From a virus: 20,931 bases of DNA. The notes under the pieces were generated by a model. It was not told the DNA's origin and did not search any database. It worked only from the letters and a program-made list of their open reading frames with translations. Made by a program: the position numbers and the translations under genes. Positions 14,274 through 20,931 of this stretch are shown here, piece after piece (position 1 is the first letter of the stretch; each line of letters begins with the position of its first letter). Where the stretch lies: IMG/VR virus record IMGVR_UViG_3300043464_001351, positions 1 through 20,931 of that record. One strand, 5' to 3'.

Positions 14274-15583
14274 CCAATATCTTGAAATCTTGTGATTGGC
14301 TTGTTGAATAGCATCTTACAGCTATCCGTGGCTCCGTCTCTGTGTTTGGCAACAACAAACTCTACATACGGCATCTGTGTCTGATTTTCTGGGTCTTCAT
14401 CGTCCCTATGAATCATAATGACAATATCCGCATCTTGCTCAATTGCGCCAGAGCCTTTTAGGTCTGCCATGTTTGGCTTGCCCTTGCGCTTCTCTGGGTC
14501 GCGGTTTAGTTGGGCCAAAATCAGAATTGGCACGTTCAAGCTCTTTGCCAATTCTTTAACGCCATTGCTGATTTCTTCAACTTCGCAAACCCTGTTTTCC
14601 TTTCCGCGTTTTGAGTCTCCGTGGATAAGCTGAAGGTAATCTATAACGATTAGGTCTATTGGCTGTTTCTGGTGCGCCCTTCTGGATACCGCCTTAATAT
14701 ATCCCATGCTTCGGCCAGAGGAGTCATCGCACAATATGTTGGAATCAATGATTTCTTGAGTGGCATTTGCCAAAGCCATCTTTTGATCGTTGGTTACAGC
14801 GCGAGCCAAGAGATGGGCAACCGGAACTCTTGCCCTTGAACGAATCATTCTTTCCATCAATGAAACGCTGGTCATCTCCAGAGAGAATATCAACACGCGC
14901 TTTTTAAGGTCTAGCGCAACATGCTCTGCAATCTGCATTGCAGCAGAAGACTTGCCAACGCTTGGACGAGCCGCCAAAACCGCCATGTCCCCACCGCGAA
15001 GCCCAAAGGCCAATATTTTGTCTATCTCTTTCATTCCGGTAGATACACCACGCCTTGGTTCTCCGCGAAGAATAGCTTCAATGTTTGACACGGCAGCGTC
15101 AGCAGCGGACTTAATGGAAAGTTTGTCTCCGTCATCAAGCATGAAGTCAGCCTTCATAACACTTGTTTCGCTCCAGTTTTTAAGCTGGTCAAGGGTCATC
15201 TCCCTGTCTCTCGCTTTATGAATCATGTCGGATGCCAAAACCTCCAAAGAACGGCGATAGCGAGCATCCTCAAGCTTTGGATAGTATCTTGTCCAGTTTG
15301 TATGAGATGGACAAAAGGTTGCAATCTCCGCAATCTTTTGTTGACCCCCAACAGATGCAAGCTGTTGTTGGGCCTCAAGCTCGTTCATAATCGTAACCCA
15401 GTCAGCTTGTAAGTTTTGTGCAATAAGTCGAAGCGCGGCACGATAAATCAGCTTGTGTTCGTTAAGATAAAAGTGATCTTCTTTTATCTTTTCAACCATT
15501 TCCTTTTGCAGCTCTGTCGGTGCATGACAAATGCATGACAATGTTGCGGCTTCGGCTGATTGTTCGTATATGATTTCTTTCAT
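14270..15583 (-). CDS. dnaB: DnaB-like replicative DNA helicase
   Basis: 437 aa, ATG at 15583. N-terminal helical domain (residues 1-110; EQSAEAATLSCICH, HKLIYRAALRL), a linker, then a RecA-type ATPase: Walker A ARPSVGKS (205-212), catalytic glutamate E236 in FSLEM, Walker B LIVIDY (311-316), H3 ILAQLNR (355-361) and the DLKGSGAIEQDAD region expected near the arginine finger. Length is close to bacterial DnaB. Hexameric 5'-3' helicase that unwinds the fork and recruits primase. No primase or polymerase lies in the window. It sits 3 bp downstream of the SF2 helicase gene, in one replication operon. All catalytic motifs appear intact. Confidence 0.95.
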   Translation of the reverse strand: MKEIIYEQSAEAATLSCICHAPTELQKEMVEKIKEDHFYLNEHKLIYRAALRLIAQNLQADWVTIMNELEAQQQLASVGGQQKIAEIATFCPSHTNWTRYYPKLEDARYRRSLEVLASDMIHKARDREMTLDQLKNWSETSVMKADFMLDDGDKLSIKSAADAAVSNIEAILRGEPRRGVSTGMKEIDKILAFGLRGGDMAVLAARPSVGKSSAAMQIAEHVALDLKKRVLIFSLEMTSVSLMERMIRSRARVPVAHLLARAVTNDQKMALANATQEIIDSNILCDDSSGRSMGYIKAVSRRAHQKQPIDLIVIDYLQLIHGDSKRGKENRVCEVEEISNGVKELAKSLNVPILILAQLNRDPEKRKGKPNMADLKGSGAIEQDADIVIMIHRDDEDPENQTQMPYVEFVVAKHRDGATDSCKMLFNKPITRFQDIG

Positions 15584-15586
15584 AAA

Positions 15587-16900
15587 TTATTGGCCGTCAT
15601 TAAGTATTTGAAGCTGTCTAAGCTTTTTGGCGCAACCCTCAACCATGAATTGGCTCATCCCTCCCGCGATACACGGAATGTATTGCCTTGCGTGGGTCTT
15701 TCCGCCACAACGATCAATTCGCCCAATGGCTTGTCCCATTTTTACTGGTTGATCTGTTGGAAATATGTAGCTCACTCTTGGTCTGGTTCCTGTAGTGTCG
15801 TGGAGGCTAACGCTTGCGCCTCCCGCTCCGATGTTAGACAGGAGAATGTGTATTTCGTTCAATTGAAATTTTTCGATAAGTTCTTTTCGTTTTTTTGGAG
15901 ATTGACCACCAAAGAAGCCGTCTTTTGTTCCGAGGATGCTTCCAGCAAGTTCCCTGCTTTCCGTAAAAGAAAAGAAAGCGGCTACAGAGTTGCCACACTT
16001 TATGTCTTCTTGGATTCTTTTGCAGACATGAGGAACAAGGGCCATTTCTGAAGCTTTCCACGCTTTCATTCTGTTGCCGCGCCGAACGTTCATAATGATA
16101 TTTCTGTCTATTCCTTGGGACTCCATCCATCTGGCTTGCTTGTCGGCTTTCTCCCATTTTCTTTCAATCTCATAAAACTCCTCAACAATGAATGGAAGGA
16201 CTTCAATTGTTGTTCCTGCATACTCGCTTCCAAGGTCTGATTTTCTCATCCTGCAACCTCTTTGTGGAATAAGCTGCTTGTGAATTGCGACAAGTTTTTC
16301 TGTGTAGCTTTTGTCCCACCACCACCTGTCCTCGTCTTGGTTGTATCGGCATCCATTGCCATACATAAACCTTATCCAGTCATCTCCTCCAGAGTGCAAG
16401 CCTGTTATCCTTCCTGCAATACGCAGTTCAAGCGGAGAAAGAGCCAGCGTTGCGCTGGCGCAAATTATTGGTATGTTTTGCTTTATGGCCCCACCGATAC
16501 AGGCGGTTGTTATGGAGTCCATGTTTCGGGTTATCTGTGCCTCGTCTGCAATAATGATAATATCGCTGGGGTTGTTCCACTTGAAATACCTGTCGCCAAA
16601 CTGTCCTATGCTGGGCCTCCAGTTGCCCCTTACGGCTTCGTAAGACCCAATGTGGTATGGCTCCGCCCCGAAGTGAGAAAACGCCTTGTGCCACCCCTCA
16701 ACGCCAACAACAGGACAAAGCACAGCAACCCTGCGTCCAGTTTCAATGGCGGCAGCAAGGTCGCAGTAGGTTTTCCCCATACCAACCTCGCTCATGTCAA
16801 CAGCCCCAGCATATCCCCATTCTCTTGTCCCGTTTTGCAGGGCGCGTAAAAGTTGGGATGCTGGAACCTGTTGGTGGTTAAGAAGTTTGGGACTGAACAT
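15587..16900 (-). CDS. SF2 DEAD/DEAH-type helicase (SNF2-like)
   Basis: 437 aa, ATG at 16900, start lying 23 bp inside the end of the glycosyltransferase-like gene. Motifs in order: Q-like NHQQVPASQLLRAL at the N-terminus, Walker A SEVGMGKT (37-44), motif Ia near VLCPVVGVEGW, DEAQ box at 119-122, motif III ASAT (148-151), helicase domain 2 with an FFSFTESREL strand, GGQSPKKRKELIEKFQ, LLSNIGAGGASVSLHD and motif VI QAIGRIDRCGG (390-400). The GAGGASVSLHD and GRIDR pattern resembles SNF2/RAD54-type or phage UvsW-like enzymes. It likely remodels replication or recombination forks. Compact, complete for a phage SF2 enzyme. Confidence 0.92.
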   Translation of the reverse strand: MFSPKLLNHQQVPASQLLRALQNGTREWGYAGAVDMSEVGMGKTYCDLAAAIETGRRVAVLCPVVGVEGWHKAFSHFGAEPYHIGSYEAVRGNWRPSIGQFGDRYFKWNNPSDIIIIADEAQITRNMDSITTACIGGAIKQNIPIICASATLALSPLELRIAGRITGLHSGGDDWIRFMYGNGCRYNQDEDRWWWDKSYTEKLVAIHKQLIPQRGCRMRKSDLGSEYAGTTIEVLPFIVEEFYEIERKWEKADKQARWMESQGIDRNIIMNVRRGNRMKAWKASEMALVPHVCKRIQEDIKCGNSVAAFFSFTESRELAGSILGTKDGFFGGQSPKKRKELIEKFQLNEIHILLSNIGAGGASVSLHDTTGTRPRVSYIFPTDQPVKMGQAIGRIDRCGGKTHARQYIPCIAGGMSQFMVEGCAKKLRQLQILNDGQ

Positions 16901-17855
16901 TTTGCTTGCCCCAGCGTTTTGCAGCCACAGCTTTCATGTGATCACTTCTGCGCTCGCGCTCTTGATCTGAAATAACGCGGCGTTTCTTTTTTTCTTTTTT
17001 GGGTTTCAAATCAGATTTGGACGTTTTAAGGGTTGCCGAAACTGGCTTCGGGAACCCCTTTAAATTTTCGGAACCCGAAGTTTTCGCAAGTCCCTCCTGA
17101 ACCATTTTATGGAGCGAGCCGTCTTTGCATCCGTGGATAACCACAGCGTCCATTGACACAAAGCGATCTGGACAGGTTACGTTTTGTATTTCTTGCGCGT
17201 CTGGACTGTCGGCAAAAAACACAATTTTGCCGTCCTTCCTCTGATAGTTCACGCTTTTCCAATACGCACGAATCAGGGGCGTGTCTCTTGCTATTTTTAA
17301 AAACTCCCAACGGCAATACACGTCCCAAGGTTCTGGCTCGACCCCCGCAGATCGGTAGGACAGGTTGTAAGAATTTAAGTTTCTCGCCAAGGGGCAATAA
17401 TCAAAAAAGTTTGGCGGATAAATCGCGCTACCCACAATTAGCTTGTGAACTTTTTTCCCTCCGGTGGTTGTCCCCTCATTATACATGCACCCAAGGATTG
17501 AAGGGTTCTTGGCGTATTCGTCTTGCAAGATGTCGCACCATCCAGCTTTTACGGGAACACAATCTGGCTCCCAAAAATACCAAGGCTCTCCCTTGGAGTA
17601 ACATTCAACAGCGGCGTCCACAAACATCTGATTTGGGCCAAGCGGCCAACCATTAAATCCATCTTGTGCCACAATCCTGCCAACATCCACAAAACATTCT
17701 TTTAGGATTCCCGAAATTTGATCTACTTCTTTGGTTTCGGCTGGGCAACAGATGGTGGCTTTATGCCTTATGTTTGCCCCTATTGATTTGATGGATTTGG
17801 CTGACTCAATGGCAAGCTCAACATCTCCGTTATGATATGCAAATACAATATTCAT
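16878..17855 (-). CDS. Glycosyltransferase-like protein (GT-A style) with basic tail
   Basis: 325 aa, ATG at 17855, overlapping the previous stop (ATGA). The N-terminal half looks like a Rossmann-type sugar-nucleotide domain: MNIVFAYHNGDVELAIESAK, then WYFWEPDCVPVKAGW (residues 92-106), where EPD at 96-98 stands in place of the metal-binding DxD. A conserved-looking VVIHGCKDGSLH follows at 238-249, a common position for the metal-coordinating His. The last 60 residues are strongly basic (KPKKEKKKRRVISDQERERR), suggesting nucleic-acid binding or partner contact. The donor and acceptor are unknown. In a replication operon, glycosylation of modified DNA bases is one possibility; modification of host or virion components is another. 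Glycosyltransferase assignment is by pattern. Confidence 0.7.
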   Translation of the reverse strand: MNIVFAYHNGDVELAIESAKSIKSIGANIRHKATICCPAETKEVDQISGILKECFVDVGRIVAQDGFNGWPLGPNQMFVDAAVECYSKGEPWYFWEPDCVPVKAGWCDILQDEYAKNPSILGCMYNEGTTTGGKKVHKLIVGSAIYPPNFFDYCPLARNLNSYNLSYRSAGVEPEPWDVYCRWEFLKIARDTPLIRAYWKSVNYQRKDGKIVFFADSPDAQEIQNVTCPDRFVSMDAVVIHGCKDGSLHKMVQEGLAKTSGSENLKGFPKPVSATLKTSKSDLKPKKEKKKRRVISDQERERRSDHMKAVAAKRWGKQNVQSQTS

Positions 17856-18079
17856 TTTCTTTTCTTTTTGTTGCTATGATCGTTAAGGTATCTCTCAAGG
17901 CTTTCTGCTAAATTTTGTGCCGCTTCAATCTCTGTTGCTGGGTCAAAATAATATCCTCCGCGCTCTTGGTAAATGTTTTCCATCGGCATTGGTAAGCCCC
18001 TTCTAAATCTTGGCCCAACAGGACACGGGGACACGGAATCTGTTGATATGACCGTTAATACTACTTTGAATTTGGACAT
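17852..18079 (-). CDS. Hypothetical protein, 75 aa
   Basis: ATG at 18079, lying 19 bp inside the preceding 74-aa gene in another frame, and ending in an ATGA overlap with the glycosyltransferase-like gene. The sequence has a beta-like start (MSKFKVVLTVIST), a Pro/Gly/Arg-rich middle, an acidic helical segment (DPATEIEAAQNLAESLERYL) and a lysine-rich end (NKKKRK). No membrane segment. Not recognised. The tight overlaps on both sides support it as a real gene. Confidence 0.65.
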   Translation of the reverse strand: MSKFKVVLTVISTDSVSPCPVGPRFRRGLPMPMENIYQERGGYYFDPATEIEAAQNLAESLERYLNDHSNKKKRK

Positions 18080-18285
18080 TTAGGAAACTCCGCCCAATAT
18101 TTAATCAATTTTTCAAGAACGTGGCCAACTCCACTCCAACCGTAATAGGGATCATAATAACATGCCGTCCTAAATGGAGGGTTGCAATTTTCGTTGGCAA
18201 TGATGTAAACTCCAGCTACATTTGGCTTTTCATCGCCGTAGTCGTGCCACACGATTGGTTCAGATACAAAATTTAAATTATTCAT
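18061..18285 (-). CDS. Hypothetical protein, 74 aa
   Basis: Start taken as ATG 18285 (MNNLNFVSEPIVWHDYGDEK). The frame stays open further upstream, but that extension runs antisense over the plus-strand HNH gene and is Phe/Arg/Leu-rich, so it is rejected. Contains many aromatic residues (YYDPYYGWSGVGHV) and a helical end (LEKLIKYWAEF). The pattern PNVAGVYIIANE, then WSGVG, resembles small phage proteins with no assigned function that appear in replication regions. The ATG is 4 bp from the divergent HNH start, without a clear SD. Confidence 0.65.
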   Translation of the reverse strand: MNNLNFVSEPIVWHDYGDEKPNVAGVYIIANENCNPPFRTACYYDPYYGWSGVGHVLEKLIKYWAEFPKCPNSK

Positions 18286-18289
18286 CGTT

Positions 18290-18637
18290 ATGTATTTGAC
18301 AAGAAAAACTCCACTTCGTTCAAAAACTCCTTTAAAAAGAGGCGGCAGGTTGCGGGGAGCATCCCCAAAACGCGCAAAGCAATATCGTGAGTATGATAAG
18401 GTAAAGGGTGCGTATCTTGCTCTCCATCCACAATGCGAGCGTTGCAAAAACAAAAAGAGCACTGACATACACCATAAGGCTGGCAGGGTGGGTCAATGGT
18501 TGTGTAAATACGAATATTTTGCCGCTTTGTGTCGTGAGTGCCATGATTGGGTTCATGCTAATGGTAGGGATGCTAGGAAGTTGGGTTGGATTATTGATAT
18601 AGTTCATGCTCTTCCAAATCCCGATCAAGAGCCTTGA
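18290..18637 (+). CDS. Small HNH endonuclease
   Basis: 115 aa, ATG at 18290. Basic N-terminus (TRKTPLRSKTPLKRGGRLRG), then KRAKQYREYDKVKGAYLALHP, and the HNH core: C49-x2-C52, H61-H62 in DIHHKAG, C81-x2-C84 and H85 in CRECHDWVHANG. The cysteines form the usual structural zinc site and H61/H62 are the catalytic candidates. Similar small HNH proteins in tailed phages are linked to packaging or recombination (NinG-like). It is a single plus-strand gene between minus-strand genes. Its start is 4 bp from a divergent start, and its last 47 bp overlap the convergent lipoprotein gene. No SD is visible. Confidence 0.85.
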   Translation: MYLTRKTPLRSKTPLKRGGRLRGASPKRAKQYREYDKVKGAYLALHPQCERCKNKKSTDIHHKAGRVGQWLCKYEYFAALCRECHDWVHANGRDARKLGWIIDIVHALPNPDQEP

Positions 18638-18878
18638 GTTTTTCTATCTCGTAGCCAAAATCGGGCTGGTAAGATTTTGTGATTTCGCAATAGACCTTAT
18701 TGCTTGGAGTTGTCAATTTTCGCCAGTTATCAACAAGATTGACCCAACTGGTTTCAAGTGGCGCGTTCCATTCATGGGCTGGGGGGAAGTTCCAAGGATA
18801 GGGCCGTGGATAAGAAACACAACCGTTAGCAATAAGTATTGCTATTCCTATCCCTGCTCTTTGAAGTCGTAAAACCAT
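18591..18878 (-). CDS. Small putative lipoprotein, 95 aa
   Basis: Start set at ATG 18878 because GAGGAGG lies five bases upstream; the GTG 18905 alternative would put this SD inside the gene. Begins MVLRLQRAGIGIAILIANGC, a short hydrophobic segment ending in IANGC, a loose lipobox (residues 16-20, Cys20 as lipidation site). The mature part is Pro/Trp-rich (YPRPYPWNFPPAHEWNAP) and ends in an acidic helix (LKALDRDLEEHELYQ). An outer-membrane lipoprotein is likely. An outer spanin is one possibility, given the size and Pro-rich start, but no inner spanin or lysin is proven nearby. Its start lies inside the end of the 214-aa gene. Confidence 0.72.
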   Translation of the reverse strand: MVLRLQRAGIGIAILIANGCVSYPRPYPWNFPPAHEWNAPLETSWVNLVDNWRKLTTPSNKVYCEITKSYQPDFGYEIEKLKALDRDLEEHELYQ

Positions 18879-19492
18879 AGTTCCTCCTCGCTTTCGCTTA
18901 CCCACCTGCTGCCTGTGCGTTCACAGCTAAACTCTTGGCTGAATACTTTCCAGTCTGGCTTGGTGTCAAATTTCTTGGCAATAAATGAACCGCCGTCCAT
19001 CCATAACACGCGATTATTTGGCTGGATAAAGTATTGCCCGTCTCCAGCAAACACATGGCCGCATTTGTGGCCAGCCGCCATCTCTCCATACCCAGAGGTA
19101 TAATGTGGCCCCAAGCACCAATCCAAGGTGAACATGTATTGGGCTTTTTCAAAAGACTTGTTCTTCAACATAATGTTGGCTGCGCGGTTTTTGCAGTAGT
19201 CCAAGATGTTGACCGAGCAGTAGTAGCTCATGGAGTCCCATAGCTGAATCCAGTCCAGAGGGTAGTTGCTGCCACCCGTTTCATCTGTATGGAGATATTG
19301 AATTGGAACTCTGGCGTGTTGTGAGCCGTATTCGGTCATAACGCTAAACATTCCGCACCTTTGGGGTATTGACGTGTAGGCGAAAACTTCTACAACAACT
19401 CTTTCTCTTGTCACGCTTGGCTCAAGGTCATAAAAGAATCCTTTGTCCAAGAATGCAAAGAAAAACGGAATGTTTACGTTAAGATAGTTCAT
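18848..19492 (-). CDS. Hypothetical protein, 214 aa
   Basis: ATG at 19492, overlapping the previous stop (ATGA), and ending 31 bp inside the lipoprotein gene. The sequence is aromatic and beta-rich (MNYLNVNIPFFFAFLDKGFF; HARVPIQYLHTDETGGSNYP), with several cysteines and a YTSGYGEMAAGHKCGHVFAGDG segment, then an acidic end (SESEEELWFYDF). No signal peptide in the usual sense and no clear transmembrane segment. I do not recognise a family or catalytic motif. Coupling to a secreted protein upstream and a lipoprotein downstream suggests a shared job, possibly at the cell envelope. Confidence 0.75.
   Translation of the reverse strand: MNYLNVNIPFFFAFLDKGFFYDLEPSVTRERVVVEVFAYTSIPQRCGMFSVMTEYGSQHARVPIQYLHTDETGGSNYPLDWIQLWDSMSYYCSVNILDYCKNRAANIMLKNKSFEKAQYMFTLDWCLGPHYTSGYGEMAAGHKCGHVFAGDGQYFIQPNNRVLWMDGGSFIAKKFDTKPDWKVFSQEFSCERTGSRWVSESEEELWFYDFKEQG
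18881..18889 (-). promoter_or_regulatory. Strong ribosome-binding site that fixes the lipoprotein start
   Basis: Minus-strand GAGGAGGAA is followed by CT and then ATG at 18878. It is among the few strong SD sequences in the right half of the window and lies within the coding end of the 214-aa gene. Confidence 0.75.
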
Positions 19493-20025
19493 TGGTTGGC
19501 CAATTTTTGCAAAAGTTTTGTCTGCTTTTGAAGTTCTTGTGTTTGATACTCAAGCTGCCGTTGTGCGCGGCTTGCATCCAATTGGCGATAGGCTTCTGCT
19601 GTGCGAGCCTGAGAGTCTCTGACAATGTTATCAACCAATGCTTGTGTTCTTTTTGCCGTGGAATCTGGCTGTGTCACGGTTGCTGTTCCATAGTTATATG
19701 TTGGAGAATTGTTCCCGTAACCAGTATTATACGAATATCCGCTGTAGTTGATTGTTTCTTGTGCTTGGGCTGCGCCACAAACAAAAATCAAAAGCATTGC
19801 TGCTGCTTTGATTTTTTTGGCAATCGAATATTTCGCATAGCGTTTGCCATTTCTGGAAACGATTTCTTTGCTGATTTTAATGCCAGAGCGTTTGATTTCG
19901 TTGATTCTGGATGCCAGTCGGAAACACTTAAAACGGCTTAACGCTTCAAGCGGTGTGATTGATTTACCTTTGAGAAGGTAATTGAGGATTTTAACTGTTT
20001 GACTAGGATTAGTGTGGTTTTTCAT
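19489..20025 (-). CDS. HTH_39-type domain fused to a secretion signal and coiled coil
   Basis: 178 aa from ATG 20025 (a GTG at 20052 would add nine residues; neither has an SD). Residues 5-68 match the short helix-turn-helix domain HTH_39: LNYLLKGKSITPLEALSRFK, LASRINEIKRSG, VSRNGKRYAKYSI. Residues 69-88 (AKKIKAAAMLLIFVCGAAQA) look like a Sec signal peptide with an AQA cleavage site. After it come a Tyr/Asn/Gly-rich stretch (about 94-112) and a Gln/Arg coiled coil (125-178). A cytoplasmic DNA-binding domain before an export signal is contradictory. Either the second half has its own internal start (Met77, 19797), or an A-run of seven bases at the junction hides a frameshift or sequence error, or it is a true membrane-anchored fusion. 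Confidence 0.75.
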   Translation of the reverse strand: MKNHTNPSQTVKILNYLLKGKSITPLEALSRFKCFRLASRINEIKRSGIKISKEIVSRNGKRYAKYSIAKKIKAAAMLLIFVCGAAQAQETINYSGYSYNTGYGNNSPTYNYGTATVTQPDSTAKRTQALVDNIVRDSQARTAEAYRQLDASRAQRQLEYQTQELQKQTKLLQKLANQ

Positions 20026-20097
20026 ACGAGTCAATAGACACAGATTAACCACAAACGTTCAATCTTTTTTTAAAAAATTTGTTGGGAACGGAGTGCG

Positions 20098-20751
20098 CTA
20101 TGTGGTCAAAATTTTTGCGCCCTTCTTAATGTTGTCTTTCGCCCACAACGGCTGAAGATTTTTCCAGTTAAAGCATTTCTCTTGTTGGGCTGGAATTGTT
20201 AAATTAAAACTACTGCATGGCAGTATGTGGTCAATATGCCACTTTCCGTAATTTTCCCAAGACATTCCATCAGTCCACTTTGATTCCAAGTGTTTTTTTA
20301 GAAATTCAATAGAACATCCAACCAATGACAGCGACGGCTTCCCGGAAAATGATCTTTTTAATGCATCTTTGAGTCTTGATCGCAGATTTAATTTTATTCG
20401 ATATTGAGGCTCTTGTTTTTTTCTTTTATAATATTCTCTCATGTTGGCATTGTATTTTTCTTTGTTTTTTTGCCTCCACAAGCGATTATAAATTGCTGAC
20501 TTAACTTTGTTTCGATATTTCTTTTTATTGTTTATATATTTTTTGTAATTCGTTTCTCTTAATCGCTTATTGTATATTTTTGAATTTCGCCTTTGTTTTT
20601 TTAAATATTCTTCAAATGTTTCTTTTTTATACCAAAGCTCTTTTCCGTTTGAATATTTGTAAAATTTTCTTTTTTCTCCATGGATTGGGTGATTGTCTCC
20701 GTGTTTAAAGGTTCCGAGCGGCATTCCTGTTGCAACTTTTAATAGTTTCAT
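20098..20751 (-). CDS. Free-standing HNH endonuclease, AT-rich
   Basis: 217 aa, start taken as ATG 20751 (MKLLKVATGMPLGTF); the TTG at 20787 is rejected because it forms the -35 element of a promoter. Residues 40-120 are lysine/arginine/tyrosine-rich helices with a loose repeat (NYKKYINNKKKYRNK; REYYKRKKQEPQYR), a probable DNA-binding arm. The HNH core is at the C-terminus: LVGCSIEFLKKHLESKWTDG, then HIDH (172-175), N195/N198 in CFNWKNLQPLW and N207. This belongs to the phage HNH group that moves as homing-like genes. The gene is much more A/T-rich than its neighbours, which suggests recent acquisition. Confidence 0.85.
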   Translation of the reverse strand: MKLLKVATGMPLGTFKHGDNHPIHGEKRKFYKYSNGKELWYKKETFEEYLKKQRRNSKIYNKRLRETNYKKYINNKKKYRNKVKSAIYNRLWRQKNKEKYNANMREYYKRKKQEPQYRIKLNLRSRLKDALKRSFSGKPSLSLVGCSIEFLKKHLESKWTDGMSWENYGKWHIDHILPCSSFNLTIPAQQEKCFNWKNLQPLWAKDNIKKGAKILTT

Positions 20752-20759
20752 TTCTGAAT

Positions 20760-20787
20760 ATTTTATATAGAAACAAATAAAAGTCAA
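20760..20787 (-). promoter_or_regulatory. Promoter for the HNH endonuclease gene
   Basis: Minus strand: -35 TTGACT (20782-20787, five of six), 16-bp spacer, -10 TAAAAT (20760-20765, five of six). Predicted start is about two bases before the ATG at 20751, so the transcript would be leaderless. No SD is present, which agrees. Confidence 0.5.
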
Positions 20788-20931
20788 GCATGGGGCTTTC
20801 GGGAGTCTAAGAGGCTCATGCCCCGCCCGTCCCGCCAGACGCCATTCATCACGAGGATGTAGAGGGCTGAACTGGCCGTGAAGTTGTCACGCTGCCCAAC
20901 AAAAATTATGGCTGGATGTCCTTGGGGACTT
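20784..20931 (-). CDS. C-terminal end of an unknown protein (partial)
   Basis: The minus strand is open from the right edge for 48 codons to a TGA at 20784-20786. The visible end reads HPAIIFVGQRDNFTASSALY, then ILVMNGVWRDGRGMS and a basic terminus (LLDSRKPHA). It is clearly G/C-richer than the HNH gene next to it. The stop overlaps the -35 of the HNH promoter. No family recognised. Only 148 bases are visible, so a chance open frame remains possible. Confidence 0.4.
   Translation of the reverse strand, partial: SPQGHPAIIFVGQRDNFTASSALYILVMNGVWRDGRGMSLLDSRKPHA

Noticed and set aside
18286-18468. N-terminal extension of the 74-aa gene
   Set aside because: It lies antisense to the HNH gene, has unusual composition, and the ATG at 18285 begins a more natural protein.

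Overview
This window is a segment of a tailed double-stranded DNA bacteriophage (Caudoviricetes). It carries both terminase subunits, a portal, a scaffold-like protein, a probable major capsid protein, tail-appendage proteins, a DnaB-type replicative helicase, an SF2 helicase and two HNH nucleases. Genes are densely packed with many ATGA stop/start overlaps. TAA, TAG and TGA all serve as stops, so there is no sign of stop-codon reassignment. Secretion signals and a lipobox-like sequence suggest a Gram-negative host. The host cannot be named from the sequence; an uncultured, environmental origin is an inference. No integrase, DNA polymerase, primase, tRNA or CRISPR array was found.

Layout. Positions 1-12887 (minus strand) form the virion module. 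Transcription appears to start at a very compact divergent promoter between terL and terS (about 12881-12909). It runs leftward through terL, two small beta-rich tail proteins, a repeat-rich tail-fibre-like protein with a Sec signal peptide, the portal, a 96-aa protein and the scaffold-like protein, ending at a strong intrinsic terminator (4735-4770). A second promoter just downstream (TTGACA, 17-bp spacer, TAGATT; 4705-4733) drives the probable capsid gene through a long leader. That leader has a Shine-Dalgarno (SD) sequence displayed in a hairpin loop and two mutually exclusive hairpins. A long hairpin after the capsid gene can hide the SD of the next gene. Further left is a host-interaction cassette: a small acidic protein, a 171-aa protein, a leucine-rich-repeat appendage protein, a sulfotransferase, a 157-aa protein and the start of a second appendage protein sharing the same N-terminal module.

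Positions 12917-14273 (plus strand) hold terS, with two helix-turn-helix-like segments, and a cysteine-rich probable metal-binding protein. Positions 14270-18285 (minus) hold the replication module: a short overlapping gene pair, a glycosyltransferase-like protein with a basic tail, an SF2 helicase and a DnaB-like helicase. Positions 18290-20931 are accessory: a plus-strand HNH protein that starts 4 bp from a divergent gene, a lipoprotein, a 214-aa unknown, an HTH/secretion-signal chimera, an AT-rich free-standing HNH endonuclease and the tail of a GC-richer unknown reading frame.

The features most worth following up are the appendage cassette containing a sulfotransferase, the layered RNA control around the capsid gene, the exported tail-fibre-like protein, and the HTH/secretion-signal fusion.
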